NCBI GenBank assembly: GCA_017311185.1
Contig: JAESUZ010003171.1
Coordinates: 1,240,001 to 1,304,000 of the forward strand
Length of the DNA: 64,000 nt
Direction of reading: 5' to 3'
DNA from: Proteles cristata cristata
Taxonomy: Eukaryota; Chordata; Mammalia; Carnivora; Hyaenidae
In this document: piece by piece, positions 22,588 to 35,160 of the stretch
Position numbering within the stretch: the first letter of the stretch is position 1
Layout: the number at the start of each line of letters is the position of its first letter
Notes under the pieces: model-generated
Databases searched by the model: none
The model's input: only the letters and a program-made list of their open reading frames with translations
What the model was told of the DNA's origin: nothing
Translations under genes and position numbers: made by a program

Positions 22588-22985
22588 ATATGCCAAATGG
22601 AAAGAACACTGGTTTGCAAACAGAACAGCTGTAGTTCACATCCTGGCTCCACCACCTCTGAACAGTATGAGCCTGGGAAATTTAAAGGACTGTCAGAACC
22701 TTTGTTCTTCATCAGACGATAAAAGTGCATATGGATTAAACACACTCAAATTCATAAAGTGCCTGCATATACAAGAGACTGTACAGGAATAAATTCCTTA
22801 CTTTATTGTATACATTATCACAGGTAGTCCTCATGTCAACCTTGTAAGGTAGATTTTTGTCTTTCTCATCTTAAAGATGAGACCTGTTTAAGAAAGCAGG
22901 TAGACATAAATAGCAAAACTCTGGCACAAACCCAGCTCATTTCCATTATGGACTCAGGCATTTCCACTACACTACCTGTTGCCTC
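22588..22985 (+). mobile_element. MIR SINE fossils (two consecutive)
   Basis: The first part (GGAAAGAACACTGGTTTGC, TCACATCCTGGCTCCACCACC, TGAGCCTGGGAAATTTAAAGG) is a MIR 5' half. From about 22,740 the core recurs as TAAAGTGCCTGCATATACAAG, ATTATCACAGGTAGTCCTCATG, CTTAAAGATGAGACC and GGCACAAACCCAGC. The overlapping frames at 22,453-22,792 on both strands are chance. Confidence 0.65.
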
Positions 22986-23129
22986 TACTGTAGCAGATCA
23001 GGGTGAGTAGGGGCAAGTAGGGGTGATGGAAGAGAATTTTAAATACAGTAACCAGCTGTCACCATCCTGGAGGAATTGGAAACATATAGGCTGCCCAGAA
23101 GTGATATCCAGACATTTAGATGATTGAGC

Positions 23130-23790
23130 CCCTGGCCCCAAAGATAGAGACTATTGACCTGTCTTATATGGGGATTTATTTATTGTTCTAAGATACTCAT
23201 GTTTCTTACCAATATAGTTTGGGTTATTGCTATATTCAACTCACCAGGTTCAAACATTATGATATCATCAATACACTGAACCAGCACGATCTGCCTGAGA
23301 AATAGATGATGACATAGCTGGAGAGTTGAGTGAGGTAGTATCATGAAGGTATGTATACTGTTGACCTCACTAGATGAAAGACAAACAATTTCTAATAATT
23401 TAGTAACAAGTATACAGAAAAGGGCATTTTCCTGATAGATAGCTATATACTAGGAGCCAAGGAATGTGCTGATTTGTTCTAGGAATGAAACCACACCTGG
23501 AAAAGCAGCTGCAATTGGAGTCTCTACCTAACTGAGTCTATGCTAATCCACTGTCATTCCCCAAGATGCATCTATGTTCTGCACAAGAAACAAATTGAAT
23601 AAAGATCCGGTAGGAAGCATAATGCTGCCATCTTTCAGGTCCTTGGTGATGGCACTAATCTCTGGAACCTCTCCAGAGACACATTATGCCCTAAATCAAC
23701 AAGTAATACACAGTATTGTTTCTCCCTCACCCAGAGCTTACAAGTCCTAAAAATCAAGAGTTTTGAAAATGAGAGTGACTCCTTTCATTG
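23130..23790 (-). mobile_element. ERVL endogenous retrovirus fossil: reverse transcriptase segment, antisense
   Basis: Read on the minus strand this resembles an ERVL pol reverse transcriptase region. The plus-strand word ATTATGATATCATCAATACA (around 23,257-23,276) is the complement of the catalytic Y-x-D-D box. Here the first position reads Cys rather than Tyr (TGT at 23,273-23,275 on the minus strand), followed by Ile-Asp-Asp. Stops and gaps break it, so it makes no enzyme. Its neighbour at 23,825-24,640 is another ERVL pol part in the opposite orientation. The lower limit is uncertain. Confidence 0.6.
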
Positions 23791-23824
23791 ATATTCCTAG
23801 TGATGCACAAGAGAATGTTTTGTT

Positions 23825-24640
23825 TTATTCCCACTTTGGCCTTTTCTGGTCTACAATACCTACCTCCCGAGGAAGGATGCTTCCATGAGGAGACACAACA
23901 ATGCTTTACTAAAACTGGTAGTTAAGACAGTCACCAACCACTCTGAGCTCCTTTTGGTAGTAATTCAACAGGTGAAGAAGGCAGTTAATGTACTGACTGG
24001 GACATTGATGCCTCCAAGAAGACAGAGTTCCTACTGCATATTGGAAGTTAGGAAGAGTTCATCTTTGATTTACAAGAGTTCCCGGAGCATGTCTTAGTAC
24101 TCCGGGTCCTGCCATTAAAGTTAATGGAAAATTTCAACAACTCAATACAGGCAGTAATATTAATACCCCAGAACCTTCAGGAACAGCAATTTGGGTCAAC
24201 CCTCCTGACAAGGAACCAAAACTAGCAGAACTACTTTGCTGAGGTAAAGGAAGTATAATACAGAATGTGTAATAGAAAAAGGTGGTTAAAAATACCAGCT
24301 ATAATCACACGGCCAGTTGCAGAAACAAGGACTGTAATTATTTCTTATAAATATTTCTTCACTATTTTAATATGAATGTTTCAGTACATATAAACCATTT
24401 TTTCTCTTCATTTCTCCCATTTCCCTATTATCTAAAATAAGATATAGTAATGGTAGTGAAGTTTACCTCAGTACCTAAATTACAGGATATCAGAGGAAGA
24501 ATGTGATTCAGCAAGGAGAGGATTACACATAGCTTGAAGATGATTAAGAAGAATTTGTATTCACTTTTGGAGAGAGGATGTGTTTTCAGCTATACGAGGG
24601 ATAGTTGCATTATGTTAGGCTGAAACATGGGCTTCTAATT
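23825..24640 (+). mobile_element. ERVL endogenous retrovirus fossil: distal pol and 3' region, sense
   Basis: GAAGGATGCTTCCATGAGGAGACACAACAATG, later GTTAATGGAAAATTTCAACAACTCAATACAGGCAG and CAGTTGCAGAAACAAGGACTGTAATTA, resemble the end of ERVL pol and the non-coding stretch before its 3' LTR, read on the plus strand. The 70-codon frame at 23,885-24,097 is a remnant. Many stops and small gaps. The family call is by resemblance. Confidence 0.55.
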
Positions 24641-24644
24641 GTAT

Positions 24645-25110
24645 TCATCTGGAAAATAAGTGCGAGTTAAAAGATGTATATACTGACGATCCACAGGGAG
24701 GCTGTGTCAATGTTGGCTAAGCTGAAATTATGTTTCCCAGAATCACTTTTCCTGCACAGCTTCAGGGTAGAATGGGCTAAAGGAGAAATCTGTAAAAGAC
24801 TTGGAAGGCAGCATAAAGCTGGAAGTTCAGTGCTAGCAGCTATAGCGGCTCCTGTACAGCATTGCTGACCTGATGGTTCACCTGGCTGCCATGGGGCAAT
24901 GGCCAGACTTCCAGAAACCCCAGCCCCGACTACATCTCCCCCTGCAGTTTCTGATTCTTGAGCCAGGTGTGTGATTATCTCTGTGAGGAAGGTGCCAGCT
25001 TCTCCTGCAGATCACCTGCATGATCAAAGATGGAGTACTAGACATAATGAGAGACTGCTGGGTGTTCCAGACCATTCTGTGGGCACCAGAGCAACCTCAC
25101 GGGTTCTCAT
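24645..25110. repeat. Possible LTR following the ERVL fossil
   Basis: The position directly after the ERVL 3' region, the change in composition, and the word TTATGTTTCCCAGAATCAC (24,729), which is common in LTR-type repeats, make an LTR plausible. I see no clear TATA or polyadenylation pair and cannot name the family. Confidence 0.3.
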
Positions 25111-25309
25111 TTGTCCTTGCTCTCCTCTATTTCACACCCATATTTTCTTCCTGACTATCTTGCTGCTTCAGAACCTAGAAATATACACAGAAACAAGTCT
25201 TTCATACTGTTTATCCCATAACTGCACAATTCAAATCCCTACAACAAATCCTTTTTTATATAATTATATATAGAAACCACTCCTAGTGTTTCTGCTTCTC
25301 TGATTTGCC

Positions 25310-25420
25310 CCAAGCGAACAGTTCACAGATGGAAATGGCAGAGCTAGGCTTCCCACCTAGCTCATTTCTAGTCCTGATTCAGGGTACTTTCTGCTAAACA
25401 ACTGCCTCCACTGTAATAAT
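25310..25420 (+). mobile_element. Probable MIR 3' fragment
   Basis: ACAGATGGAAATGGCAGAGCTAGGCTTCCCACC followed by CTGATTCAGGGTACTTTCTGCTAAAC matches the order of the MIR 3' part. Confidence 0.4.
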
Positions 25421-26390
25421 TCAAGGCCATGTAACTGGAGGGTTTTGGTGGTTTTAGACAGCATCTTGGCCATCGCCCTCTCTTTTAGAAAAAATGAATA
25501 CATATAGGCTGCATGAAGAGCTTAGAAATATCAAGATGACTGAATGCTTGGTGTAAAGATGCAGATTAATGAACTGAGGTCAGCAAGCAGAAGAGGTCCA
25601 TGGGAGCAAGTCCCTTCCCAAGGGCTAACTTCAACTTTGGCCCATTCAGCACTTTTACCTAAAAACTGCTTAATAAAGACGAAAGGTGTGTTGATCAAAT
25701 CTTTAGATGACACAAGGCTGGGCCTCCTAGCAAATATGCTGAGTGACAGAATCAAGAATCCAAAAGATCTGACAGGATGAATAATGAGTCACAACTAACA
25801 AGATGAAATCTAACAAGATGGATATTGACTTTTACTTTCCACAGACCTTCCCTGGATGGAGTAGATACTAGCACCTTCCCAGGAAGCTGGTGCCAGGTTA
25901 TCACTTGAGCTCAATGTGGGAAGAAACACATGATGCTGATGAGAGGTCGGCTTCAGGGGAACACTCCTGATTTCAAAATTTATCTTCAGAGACTTAGAGA
26001 CTTGGCTTAATAGCAACCTTTGTGAAAAAAGACACTGAGCTCAATACCAATCACCACTGTGACTAGGTTAGAGGGTTCATTCAGTACACAGGCTCCATTA
26101 TGATGTTCCAATAAGGATTGAAGATAGTTTTACATCTTTGACCTGCTCAAAACCACATGAATGAGGCTTAAGATACAACCCTACAGGGCACACCTTAGTT
26201 ACAAACCAGAATATGACAAATATGGTAAAGATATAAATAAAAGTCATACAAAGAACATGCTAAGGAGAGTGATCATGAGACAGGGTTCCAAATAATTTGA
26301 GAAATTTCACATGGGGGAAAAACAGAATATTATCTGTACTTCTAGAGGACAGATGGATTGAAACTACAGAAAGTAACACTATATAAACAA
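25421..26390. other. Unassigned DNA
   Basis: The overlapping frames at 25,531-25,780 on both strands and 25,810-26,016 carry no recognisable motif. No repeat identified. Confidence 0.4.
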
Positions 26391-26394
26391 TAAG

Positions 26395-26680
26395 CATATA
26401 ATATAATGGTTAAGTCAGGCTCTGGAGTCAAACTACTGAAGTTATGGCTCATAATACACTCCCCAGCCATTTGACTTGAGAAAATTACTCAATTTTCTTG
26501 GCTTTAGCTTTCTCATTTATAAAATGGGAAAGACCAGGATATCCCCCTCATACATGTGTTATAGGGATTACTTAAGCAAAAGCTAACAGTACCTACCTCA
26601 CCTGGAAATAGTGGGTATTAAATGATACAACACACTTATAAAGCATCTAGAAGAGTCACATGGTCAGAGGTCAATGTTTG
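26395..26680 (+). mobile_element. MIR SINE fossil, nearly complete
   Basis: TATAATGGTTAAGTCAGGCTCTGGAGTCAAACTAC, CATTTGACTTGAGAAAATTAC, CTTTCTCATTTATAAAATGGGAA, TACATGTGTTATAGGGATTAC and AAATAGTGGGTATTAAATG follow the MIR from tRNA-like head to tail. Confidence 0.75.
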
Positions 26681-26819
26681 CTAGTATTATTATCATAAGG
26701 AAGTGCATTCTGATGTCAACAGCTATCCCCAAGCAGAATGCCCTGGAATAAGGGTAAACATCATCTTGTGCCTGAATGTGTTTAAATTAAGACAGGCTTC
26801 CCATGGATCAGGGATATCT

Positions 26820-26990
26820 TAGAATGGTATTTCTCAAACTTTAATGTACATGTGAATCCCCTTGGCATCTTATTAAACAGTGAGTTCTGACTCAGCAGGT
26901 CTGTAGTGGGGCCTGAGTGTCTGCATTTCTAAAAAGTTCCCAGTAGTGCTGGGGATGCTGGTGTAGTTACCCATTCTGAGTAGCAAGACT
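26820..26990 (+). mobile_element. MER5-like hAT-Charlie DNA transposon fossil
   Basis: GGTATTTCTCAAACTTTAATGTACATGTGAATC, CTGACTCAGCAGGTCTGTAGTGGGGCCTGAG, CTGCATTTCTAAAAAGTTCCCAG and TGAGTAGCAAGA is the familiar order of MER5-type elements in sense. Confidence 0.75.
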
Positions 26991-28484
26991 GGAGAACTCT
27001 TCCACTCGGTTAGAAGGAAAAATGCTTTCCATTCCAAAACATTCATGTTTTGTGATGTTATCAATCTGAGAATGATAACTATATTGAAGCTACATTATAA
27101 CTGAGTAATCTAGAGCAAACAACATAACTGCACACCTTGTTTGTTATAATCTGCAAAGCACTTTTTAAGAAATGAGTAATTTTTACATCAAAATCTAAAG
27201 TCCTCAGATGGAAGCTGATCTACTTCAGCAGAGGGTTTCATTTCCTAATTGGCTAAACATCTGTTCCAGTTCTGAGCACAGATTTATCTTTATCAAATAC
27301 TGATTGGTCTTTGGCTCCTGGCAGCTGTTTTGTCCTGGTGTGATGGGGAACAAAGCAGGGCAGCTTGTGTGATGTCAAGAAGCCTTAGGAGGAAGGCAAG
27401 AAAGGCCAGAGAAGCAGAAAATAAAGAGACTCAGAAGCTATTGGCAGGAGCAAAGCAATAGCAAATTCTACTGGCTTCAAAGTTTGATAGAACCAGATCT
27501 GGTGCTAGGAGGACCCTTAGAGATCACCTGACCCATTCTTTTCAGTTTTCCTCATATAGTGAAACAAAGTTCCTGTGACAAGCTCCAACTTTCTAAAAGT
27601 AACACATAGAATGATCATGAAAACTGGAAAACAGGCCACACAGTTCCTAGACCAATGCTCATCCCATTGGCCCTGCTTGCCTGCTATCTCCTCCTGGGAC
27701 TCTTGCCTCAGTGATGCTGCTTGGTCTACCTATGATTTCTTCTCATGTTTCAGTTGTCCTCTAGAGTAAGGAGGACTGAGGAAGATTCTGAGGATAAAGT
27801 TAGAGAGCACAGAGTTGTTTTTCACTCAAGTCAGTTTCTCAAGATGAAACTGCTCCAAAAAGATCTCCAAAAGAACATTCACAATGTTCTCTGCCTCTTT
27901 CCTATGAATACATTAAACAGCAGGTATATAACAGGTATAACAGAAACTCATGACCCTGACATGTTTTCAATAGCCAAGAGGCCAGAGTCAAGCTCCCAAT
28001 ATTTGTCACCCCCCCCCCTGAAGATCTCTTGGTTCTCTCCAGACTCCTTTGTCATTCATGAGCTTTCCTCTTGAAATCAGGGTAGAATTAAAAGGGGACA
28101 TATTGGCTTTCCTTTCTGTGAAGATCAGAATCTGGCCAGGGGAGGAGAGAAGATAAAAATTCACATGGGATTACTTCAAACCTAGAAACCCTAATTTCTC
28201 CCAACTTTTCTATCTTTATACCAGTTGAGAGCTCAGACATTCTTGCAGAGAATTAAAAGTCATTAATTCATACTAACATAAAATAACTAGCATCAGCACT
28301 CCTTCTGAGAAGCTAGGTTCTAGAGTGCTCTTCTACATGGAGGAGGTTGTCTGGTTTGGTTTTCTACAATTCTCTGATCACCTATAAATGGAGTTTTTCC
28401 ACTCTTGACTTCCAACATCCTGTACAGATGTTTAGAATAAAGTGTTATCTCTTTATATGACCTAATCACCCTCTATCACTTGGC
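26991..28484. other. Unassigned DNA
   Basis: A 109-codon frame at 27,745-28,074 has no recognisable domain and I do not regard it as a gene. The segment 27,490-27,590 (GGACCCTTAGAGATCACCTGACCC) resembles the start of an ancient dispersed repeat, without a secure name. Confidence 0.35.
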
Positions 28485-28500
28485 TCAATTTCTCTCATTT

Positions 28501-28710
28501 AAACAATTTTTTAAACATTTGTTTTTGAGAGACACAGATAAAGCATGAGTGGGGGAGGAGCAGAGAGAGGCGGAGACACTGAATCTGAGGCAAGCTCCAG
28601 GCTCTGAGCTGTCAGCACGCAGCCTGTGGCGGGACTCAAACTCACCAACTGTGAGATCATCACCCAAGCTGAAGTCGGACACTTAACCAACTGAGCCACC
28701 CAGGCACCCC
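28501..28710 (-). mobile_element. Felid tRNA-derived SINE, antisense
   Basis: AACATTTGTTTTTGAGAGACACAG at the tail, GCATGAGTGGGGGAGGAGCAG, CAAGCTCCAGGCTCTGAGCTGTCAGC, and the head complement CTGAGCCACCCAGGCACCCC. Flanks CAATTTCTCTCATTTA and CCATTTCTCTCTTTATA are a decayed target-site duplication. The frames at 28,485-28,699 are its shadows. Confidence 0.9.
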
Positions 28711-28726
28711 TCCATTTCTCTCTTTA

Positions 28727-31550
28727 TAAATTTGCTGAGAATAAAAATAACCATATTAATCTTAACCACCCATCACTTAAACAAGAGATGATGCATTATT
28801 TCTTTCCATAAATACATTTTAGCAACAGAAATATACATGTCAGCAAAAGGAGAGCCCCAACTACCATCCTTGAGAGATTTCCTGGATCATCCATTTGTCA
28901 CTACTACACAGCATTGATGATCCAACCTCTAGCATTCAGCCAAAATCAGGAATTCAGGAGTTGCAACTCAATGGTGAGGTGACATATGGTTTTCTGTATT
29001 TAGTTGTTTCGGTAATTTTTCACTGTTTCTATAAAAATAAATGCTGCCATTCATTTATAAACCTACCCAAATATAGATACATGAATAGGCAGCAAAAACA
29101 ACTACAGGTAACAGGAACGGTCTGAGCAAGCTATTAACATCTTCAAAGTGATTATTACCTAGAATATGAGAACTAAAAAGCGTCTTGGGGGAATTACACA
29201 TTACTTTTCTTTGATTTTTGCCAAGGTGTCTCCCCAACATTACTTTAGGTTAAAAAACCACCTCCATGTTTAAACCAATGCACAGAAACGGTAAAGAAAA
29301 CATTTGATCCTACAAGTTTGTAACAGCAAATGCATTAAGCATGTGAAGCAGATTGTGTTGGCTATGCAACCTAGCAAGTTCTGCCTCCAATATGTAGTCC
29401 TGTGTTTTCCAGCCCAGTTTGGACCTCAATGTCTACAACAGCAGGAAGTAACATAGCGAGTGTCAGAACGACTTCCCACAGAGAAGAGATACTCACATAG
29501 TTGAGTTAAAGAACTAAAGCTTTCCTCAGTATTCAGGTATTCCTTTATGGATATTTTTCCATAAAGCCTTGGTATCTTTCTTCCTGTCTTAGACAGGCCA
29601 AGTCTTAGAGACTGACAGCAGGAAGGAAGACTGTATGGAATGATCTATGTGAAATGTCCACTATCGGTTTGGTTGTAGCTCTAAAGTTAGAACTAAGAGC
29701 CCTCTTATCCATATTTGCATGCAATTTTCTGAGTTTGCTTTAATGGATATGACATTTCATTAATTCTGATTGTGTACTCAAGCCAAAACACATGCAGTTT
29801 AGTTCCATTTACTGACAAAAAATAGAAGCTGAAAAATTCTAAGTCAGAGTAATAACTGAAGGTATGTAATTACTCATTATCCAATCAGCTACCAGGTTCA
29901 GGGGGCAAGAATGGTTTGGAGATAAATTGCAACTTCTCTGAGTGAATCTGACAGGCTGGGTTAGAAGGTGTGTTTCTTTTGATTAATGACACAAGGAAGA
30001 AAGGTTTAGGAAAGGTGTTTCCACTGATTCTGCTACTTCTAGGCTGACCCTTAAAATGTTTCTACCAGTTACCAAGGAAAACATAAATTATAGTGAGCAA
30101 AATGTGAATTTTGTAAAAACATACAAAAATGTTATATCTGTAAATTCTCTGCTATTATTTAAAAGAAACTAAAAATAATAAGTCCTCAGATATGCCAAAA
30201 TGGGTCATTTGGTTATAGATCTCAACTTTGTCAGAGAATTTACTTATTTAAATAGAGAAAAAAAATTCAGTTAGAACTATTCATCATGGTCAATTAACAC
30301 AAGAGTCTGAAAACAACATAGCTACTGCACATGTTTTGAAATGCTTTAATATTTTTCCAACCAATCAGATTTTTGGGTGTAGAGCATACATTTGCCAGGT
30401 TATTCATGAAATGTGCCCAAGAGATTGTGTACTCCAGGTCCCTAACCTCCATGATCTTTCTACTTAGAGGGTCCTAGTAAGATAACCACACACACACACA
30501 CAGCATAATCTCACAGTGTCCAGTATATTGACACAGTAGGAGCACAATGCTGAGAAAGAAATCTTTTGATCTTGAAATTATTTGGAAGGAGTTCACAAAG
30601 GGGTAAGGCCTACATGGGGCCTCAAGGGTGAGCTGAATGGGGTCCAGAGAGAGAAGAGTTTGAACAGTATGGTGACAGAAAGAATCATGATTTGGGGAGG
30701 CGAATTATACAGTCAGGTGATAGCAAGAGAATTTGTATTCACAAATACAGACAGGGTCCCAGGAGGAGGAGGTGGATGGAGAGAGATTCTGATGTGAAAA
30801 CTATTAGTTTAATGCAGAGCCATCAGATTGTTTACTCCAGGCACTGATAGCTAAGTGTTTTTTTTGTTTGTTTGTTTGTATTGTTTTGTTTCAGAAACAC
30901 TGCCCCCAAGAACTCTCCATTAAGGATTGGAGTGAAGGAAGAATAAAGTCATAAAGACTTGCTATGTGTTTGTGATAGCTGGGAGATGATGAGAGCCTGA
31001 ACAGGATGGGTGGCAAAGGCAAAGAGAAATGAAAGCAAGAAACAATTAAAAAAAAAAAAAGAGAGACTTGTCAGGATTGGGGGACTGGATATGTATTTGA
31101 GGTGATGGCTCTGAGTTTTTCATCCTGACCAGGAAGTCAGGAAAAAGAACCAGCTTTAAGGGAAGATAATAAAATCTCAGCAGGGAGATATGCTATAAAG
31201 ACCGGAAAGTATATGGTGGATACACATACACATAAAAAAAAAAAAAAAAAAAAAAAGCCTGAAGCAGGAAACTATGGATGTAGGTTTGAAGCAGAAGTGA
31301 GCATCCAAGTCTAAGTCTGGGGTATAGACAATGATGAGTGAGGTGAGGTTAAAGTCAAGTCGAGCACGAAGTCCACTTCCCGCAATGCTGTTGCTGAAGT
31401 AGGTCCTATATATATTCTGAATGGTAGGAATTCATTCCCCAATCCTCCCTTACTCTGCAACCCTTGTCCTGCCCAAACACAGGACTGTCAACCAGAAGAA
31501 TGCCAGTATCCACCTGTTAATCGAAGACAAGAAGAGCTATGTGTGGAGGG
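28727..31550. other. Unassigned DNA with short simple repeats
   Basis: No gene or named repeat. Simple repeats: (CA)n at 30,486-30,502, (GTTT)n at 30,867-30,895, and A-runs at 31,048-31,060 and 31,235-31,256. Confidence 0.4.
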
Positions 31551-31554
31551 AAAG

Positions 31555-31885
31555 TGTTTCAGTCTGTTCAGGCAAATATAGCAAAAACACCACCAACTTA
31601 TTTGCTTACAAACAACATATTTCTCACAATTCTGCAGGATAGAAAGTCCAAGATCATGGTGCCATTATACTCTGTGTCTAGTGAGAGCCCATTTCCTCTT
31701 TGATGGCCATCTTCTCACTATAATATCACATGGCAGAAGGGAGGAAGGCGCTCTCTGGGACCTCATTTATAACAGCACTAATCCCACTACTTCCCAAGAG
31801 CTCCCACTTTTTAATATCAGCTTGTGGGTTTGATTTCAACATATTAATTCAGGGAGATACAAACATGCATTCTATGGCAGAAAGA
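31555..31885. repeat. Ancient interspersed repeat, family unassigned
   Basis: TTTCAGTCTGTTCAGGCAAATATAGC, TTTGCTTACAAACAACATATTTCTCACAATTCTGC, GAAAGTCCAAGATCATGGTGCC, CTTCTCACTATAATATCACATGGCAGAAGG and TTTGATTTCAACATATTAATTC form a well-known mammalian repeat order. I cannot assign it securely to a LINE or an LTR family. The frames at 31,421-31,975 run over it. Confidence 0.5.
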
Positions 31886-32391
31886 GTCCTGATAATATTC
31901 TGTTGTGTCTGGCAGCTGGCCTGCTGGGGCAGAGGCTGGTTTAGGAGTAACTACAGTAGATTGTGTTCAATGTAATCATGAAATTTGAGAGTCAGAGGGT
32001 ATTCAATATGGTGTTTTTAAACTTTTTTGTGTGTGGAATTTTTTTTAATGAAAACTTAAATGAAATGTAAACAGCTAAGCTGTTCCCATTGGGGACTGGG
32101 AGTAGGGTCTATGGGAGTTCAGGAGACACATTCAAGAGGTTTGTTCTAGACAAGCTGACTTGTTTTATACATTTAGGTACTAAAGCCAAGATTAGGGAGC
32201 TCAGAAAACACAGTTAAGTTGGGACTGTGACATATGGCTACAGGAGCCCAGACCAGGACTATTCTCTCTCTAGGGAAAGAGGGAGCAGATCCAATTCTAC
32301 TCTGTATTGCATCATCCATTATTGAAAGTTTCCTTATAAAATCAATAAAAGCATATTGAGTATCTTTACCCAGCATCCACCTCCTTCCACC

Positions 32392-32438
32392 AACACACGC
32401 GTGCATGCACGCACGCACACGCACACACACACACACAA
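32392..32438. repeat. (AC)n/(GCAC)n microsatellite, Z-DNA-prone
   Basis: ACACACGCGTGCATGCACGC passes into GCACACGC and then (CA)n, again nearly perfect purine-pyrimidine alternation. Frames on both strands here (32,173-32,619) are repeat translations. Confidence 0.85.
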
Positions 32439-34490
32439 GGGGTTCATCCTCAGTGATTCAGGAAGAAGCAGCTGGGAGGAGGGAGCATTAGGTAAGGATA
32501 GGGGCTCTGCAATTTCAAGGGCTAGATCAAATGAAGCCAACATCTACAGAATGCCCAGTTTGCCCAAGATGGAGGCCATGCCTCCGTTTGTTCCCTTTAC
32601 TCCAGCAGGTAGTTCTTAGCATTCAGCCTCCAAGTAGCCTTTACACATTTAAGAGAATGTAGAAACCCTACTCAAATCTCATCACCACAAAGTATTCTGC
32701 AGAGCTAATGCTACACAGCTCTGGCTTCAGGGAGAGGTTGCCTGGGGTCTTCTCCCACTTTCAGAAGAAAGCAAGAGTCTAACTTGCTGTGAACTGTCAT
32801 GAGCAATAAAACGTTCATTAACTTTAACTGTAAACACTTTAAGGCCCAATCATTGTAATGAAATGATAAATTGAAAAATCAAGACTTAAGTACCCTTTTA
32901 AATTTTCATATCTTCTATATTCACCTGGTGTCTTAAACCAGACATAGTCAAATTAAGTAGTACCACTGTCTGAATCCCCTCCCCACTTCTATCAGACAAA
33001 ATCTAACCCATTTTTCAAGGCCCAGCTCAGCTTCTCTTATCCTCCTCAACTGCAAGGAATCTGACCACTTATGACACCCAAAGCACTTTTCTAGTATTCC
33101 TGATAATGCCACTTGTTCTGATGATATGTTTTATTCGTTCCAAGTACACTGAGGTACTTGCCAATCAGTATCACATCTTGAACATCCCTATCATTTCAGT
33201 CCCAGAAACAGTGTTTCCTGCCCAGGAATTCTTTAAGATAATTGTAGGTGGATTGATTCAGTGGTTTAAATCTTTTTGAAAAGCTAGTGAAAATTCATTA
33301 CGAGAGACTCAAAGATACTTTAATTTGTTTTATCTATATCTTCATCTGGATTATACATCACACTGACAATTCTAATATTATATACATCATTTTGCTATAC
33401 AATATCATACCTAACACTAATCTATATTTTTGCTAGCTGTGATACTTACATGCTGTAGTGGAGTACCTGGTTTATGATACCCAATTTTATGCTTGAACTT
33501 AAAGTCACCTAGTGCTTCATATGCTAGGTTTCAGAAAAAGCCATGATGTATATCACTGAGGAAACAGTTGACTTGAGATAAATGTTTAAAACCCATGTTT
33601 CTAAGGCAAAGGTATGCATTCAAGTTATCAGAAAAGGAATTCATTTAATTCTTTGTCTGAAAATGTCTTTTTATCCAAAACACAAAAACTAAGACATAGC
33701 ATACATTTGTACATAAAGAAGAAATATAACAGAAAGTTTACAATACCTTGGTAACTCCCATTACCATTCAGTGGCTCTGGGACTGAGTGGGCTGGCAGTC
33801 TGCAGGCTGCCTCAGGGTAGGCCCCAGACCCTAGAAGGCGGCAGTTGACCAGCCTTTTGAGAAATCCCCTCAGTCCACATGCCTCCCTCTGAAGCCTTTG
33901 GAGGACAGGGTGCAGGTTTTATCTGTGGACTCCCAAGTGCCCATCACACTGACACACCTGAGGAATCCCCAGGACCAGTGAAAGGTGACCTATACTCTAT
34001 TTGGGATATGCGGGAACCCTGGAGGATTAGTCTGGAACCCTCGGAAAAGTGGCTCATTGTTCCAGTTTAAAGGATGCAGTTCTGGACTGGTTTTTCCTGC
34101 CCTCCCTAAGAGTCATACAAATAAAATACTGTTGATGATAGAGGGAAGAGTAGGGTGAAAAGAAATTCATTTTAATCTCTTTTGATGAGTTAAGTGGGAA
34201 TGGGCCCAGGAGCTAGGTACTTAGCCTCCCAGCCAACTCAAAATGCACAAGTCATGTAATTCTTGTTTCATTCTTACTGTGGTTAGAATAGTAATTAAAA
34301 ACTGTCTGTCCATAGGTTGTAATCTTTTCATTTGTATAAACAATGACTCTTGACTTTTTCTGCCCTGAAACTAGTAAGATTAATTATCTACAATTACTAG
34401 ACTGAATGATCCCTAACAAACCACCTCACCTTTTTGCTGGTATAACTAGTCCTATAAAAGTAGAACTTCCAAAAAGCAAAGAATCGAAAT
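32439..34490. other. Unassigned DNA
   Basis: At 32,985-33,060 the words TTTTTCAAGGCCCAGCTCAGC resemble an L2 end. A GC-richer patch at 33,770-34,130 ends in AATAAA (34,121-34,126), but it shows no continuous frame or splice pattern. Otherwise nothing is seen. Confidence 0.35.
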
Positions 34491-34837
34491 CTATCACTAA
34501 AAAAAACCTTAGCAAACCATGAGGGAAGAGAGCAAGAAAAGAAAGGAACAGAGAGGAGCTACAAAAATAAACATAAATAAAATAACAAAATGGCAATAAG
34601 TACATACCTGTCAATAATTACTTTAAATATAAATGGACTAAACACCCCTATCAAAAGATATAAGGTGATGGAATGGATAAGAAAGCAAGACCCATCTATA
34701 TACTGCCTATAGGAGATTCATTTCAGATAAAAATACACATGCAGATTTAAAGTGAAGTTGTGGAAAAGCATTTATTGCAAATGTAAGTGAAAAGAAAGCC
34801 AGAGTAGCAATGTTTATATTGGAGAGAACAGACTTTA

Positions 34838-35060
34838 TTTTTTTAATGTTTTTTAATTTATTTCTGAGAGAGAGAGAGAGACAGTGTTAGGCAGGGGAGG
34901 GTCAGAGAGAGAGGGAGACACAGAATCTGAAACAGGTTCCAGGCTCTGAGCTGACTGTCAGCACAGAGCCCGACGCAGGGTTCAAACCCAAGAACCATGA
35001 GATCATGACCTGAGCTGAAGACAGAAGCTTAACTGACTGAGCCACCCAGGTGCCCCAGAT
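34838..35060 (-). mobile_element. Felid tRNA-derived SINE, antisense, in the decayed L1
   Basis: T-rich tail, (GA)n, GCAGGGGAGGGTCAGAGAG, GAAACAGGTTCCAGGCTCTGAG, head complement CTGAGCCACCCAGGTGCCCC. Target-site duplication AGAACAGACTTTA at 34,825-34,837 and 35,061-35,073, which joins the L1 sequence back together. Confidence 0.93.
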
Positions 35061-35160
35061 AGAACAGACTTTAAACCAAAGACTGGAACAAGAGACGAAG
35101 AATAGTACATGATCATAAAGGGAACTAGCCAACAAGAAGATATAACAATTGTAAATATTT

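Noticed and set aside
22453..22792. Three overlapping frames of 72-92 codons
   Set aside because: They run over MIR fossils in different frames and strands and have no shared features.
27745..28074. 109-codon frame, plus strand
   Set aside because: The length is not unusual for 64 kb in six frames; no domain, signal sequence or splice sites support a gene.
33770..34130. GC-richer patch ending in AATAAA as a 3' exon
   Set aside because: No splice acceptor followed by a conserved frame; the 63-codon frame has no recognisable features. Kept only as unassigned DNA.
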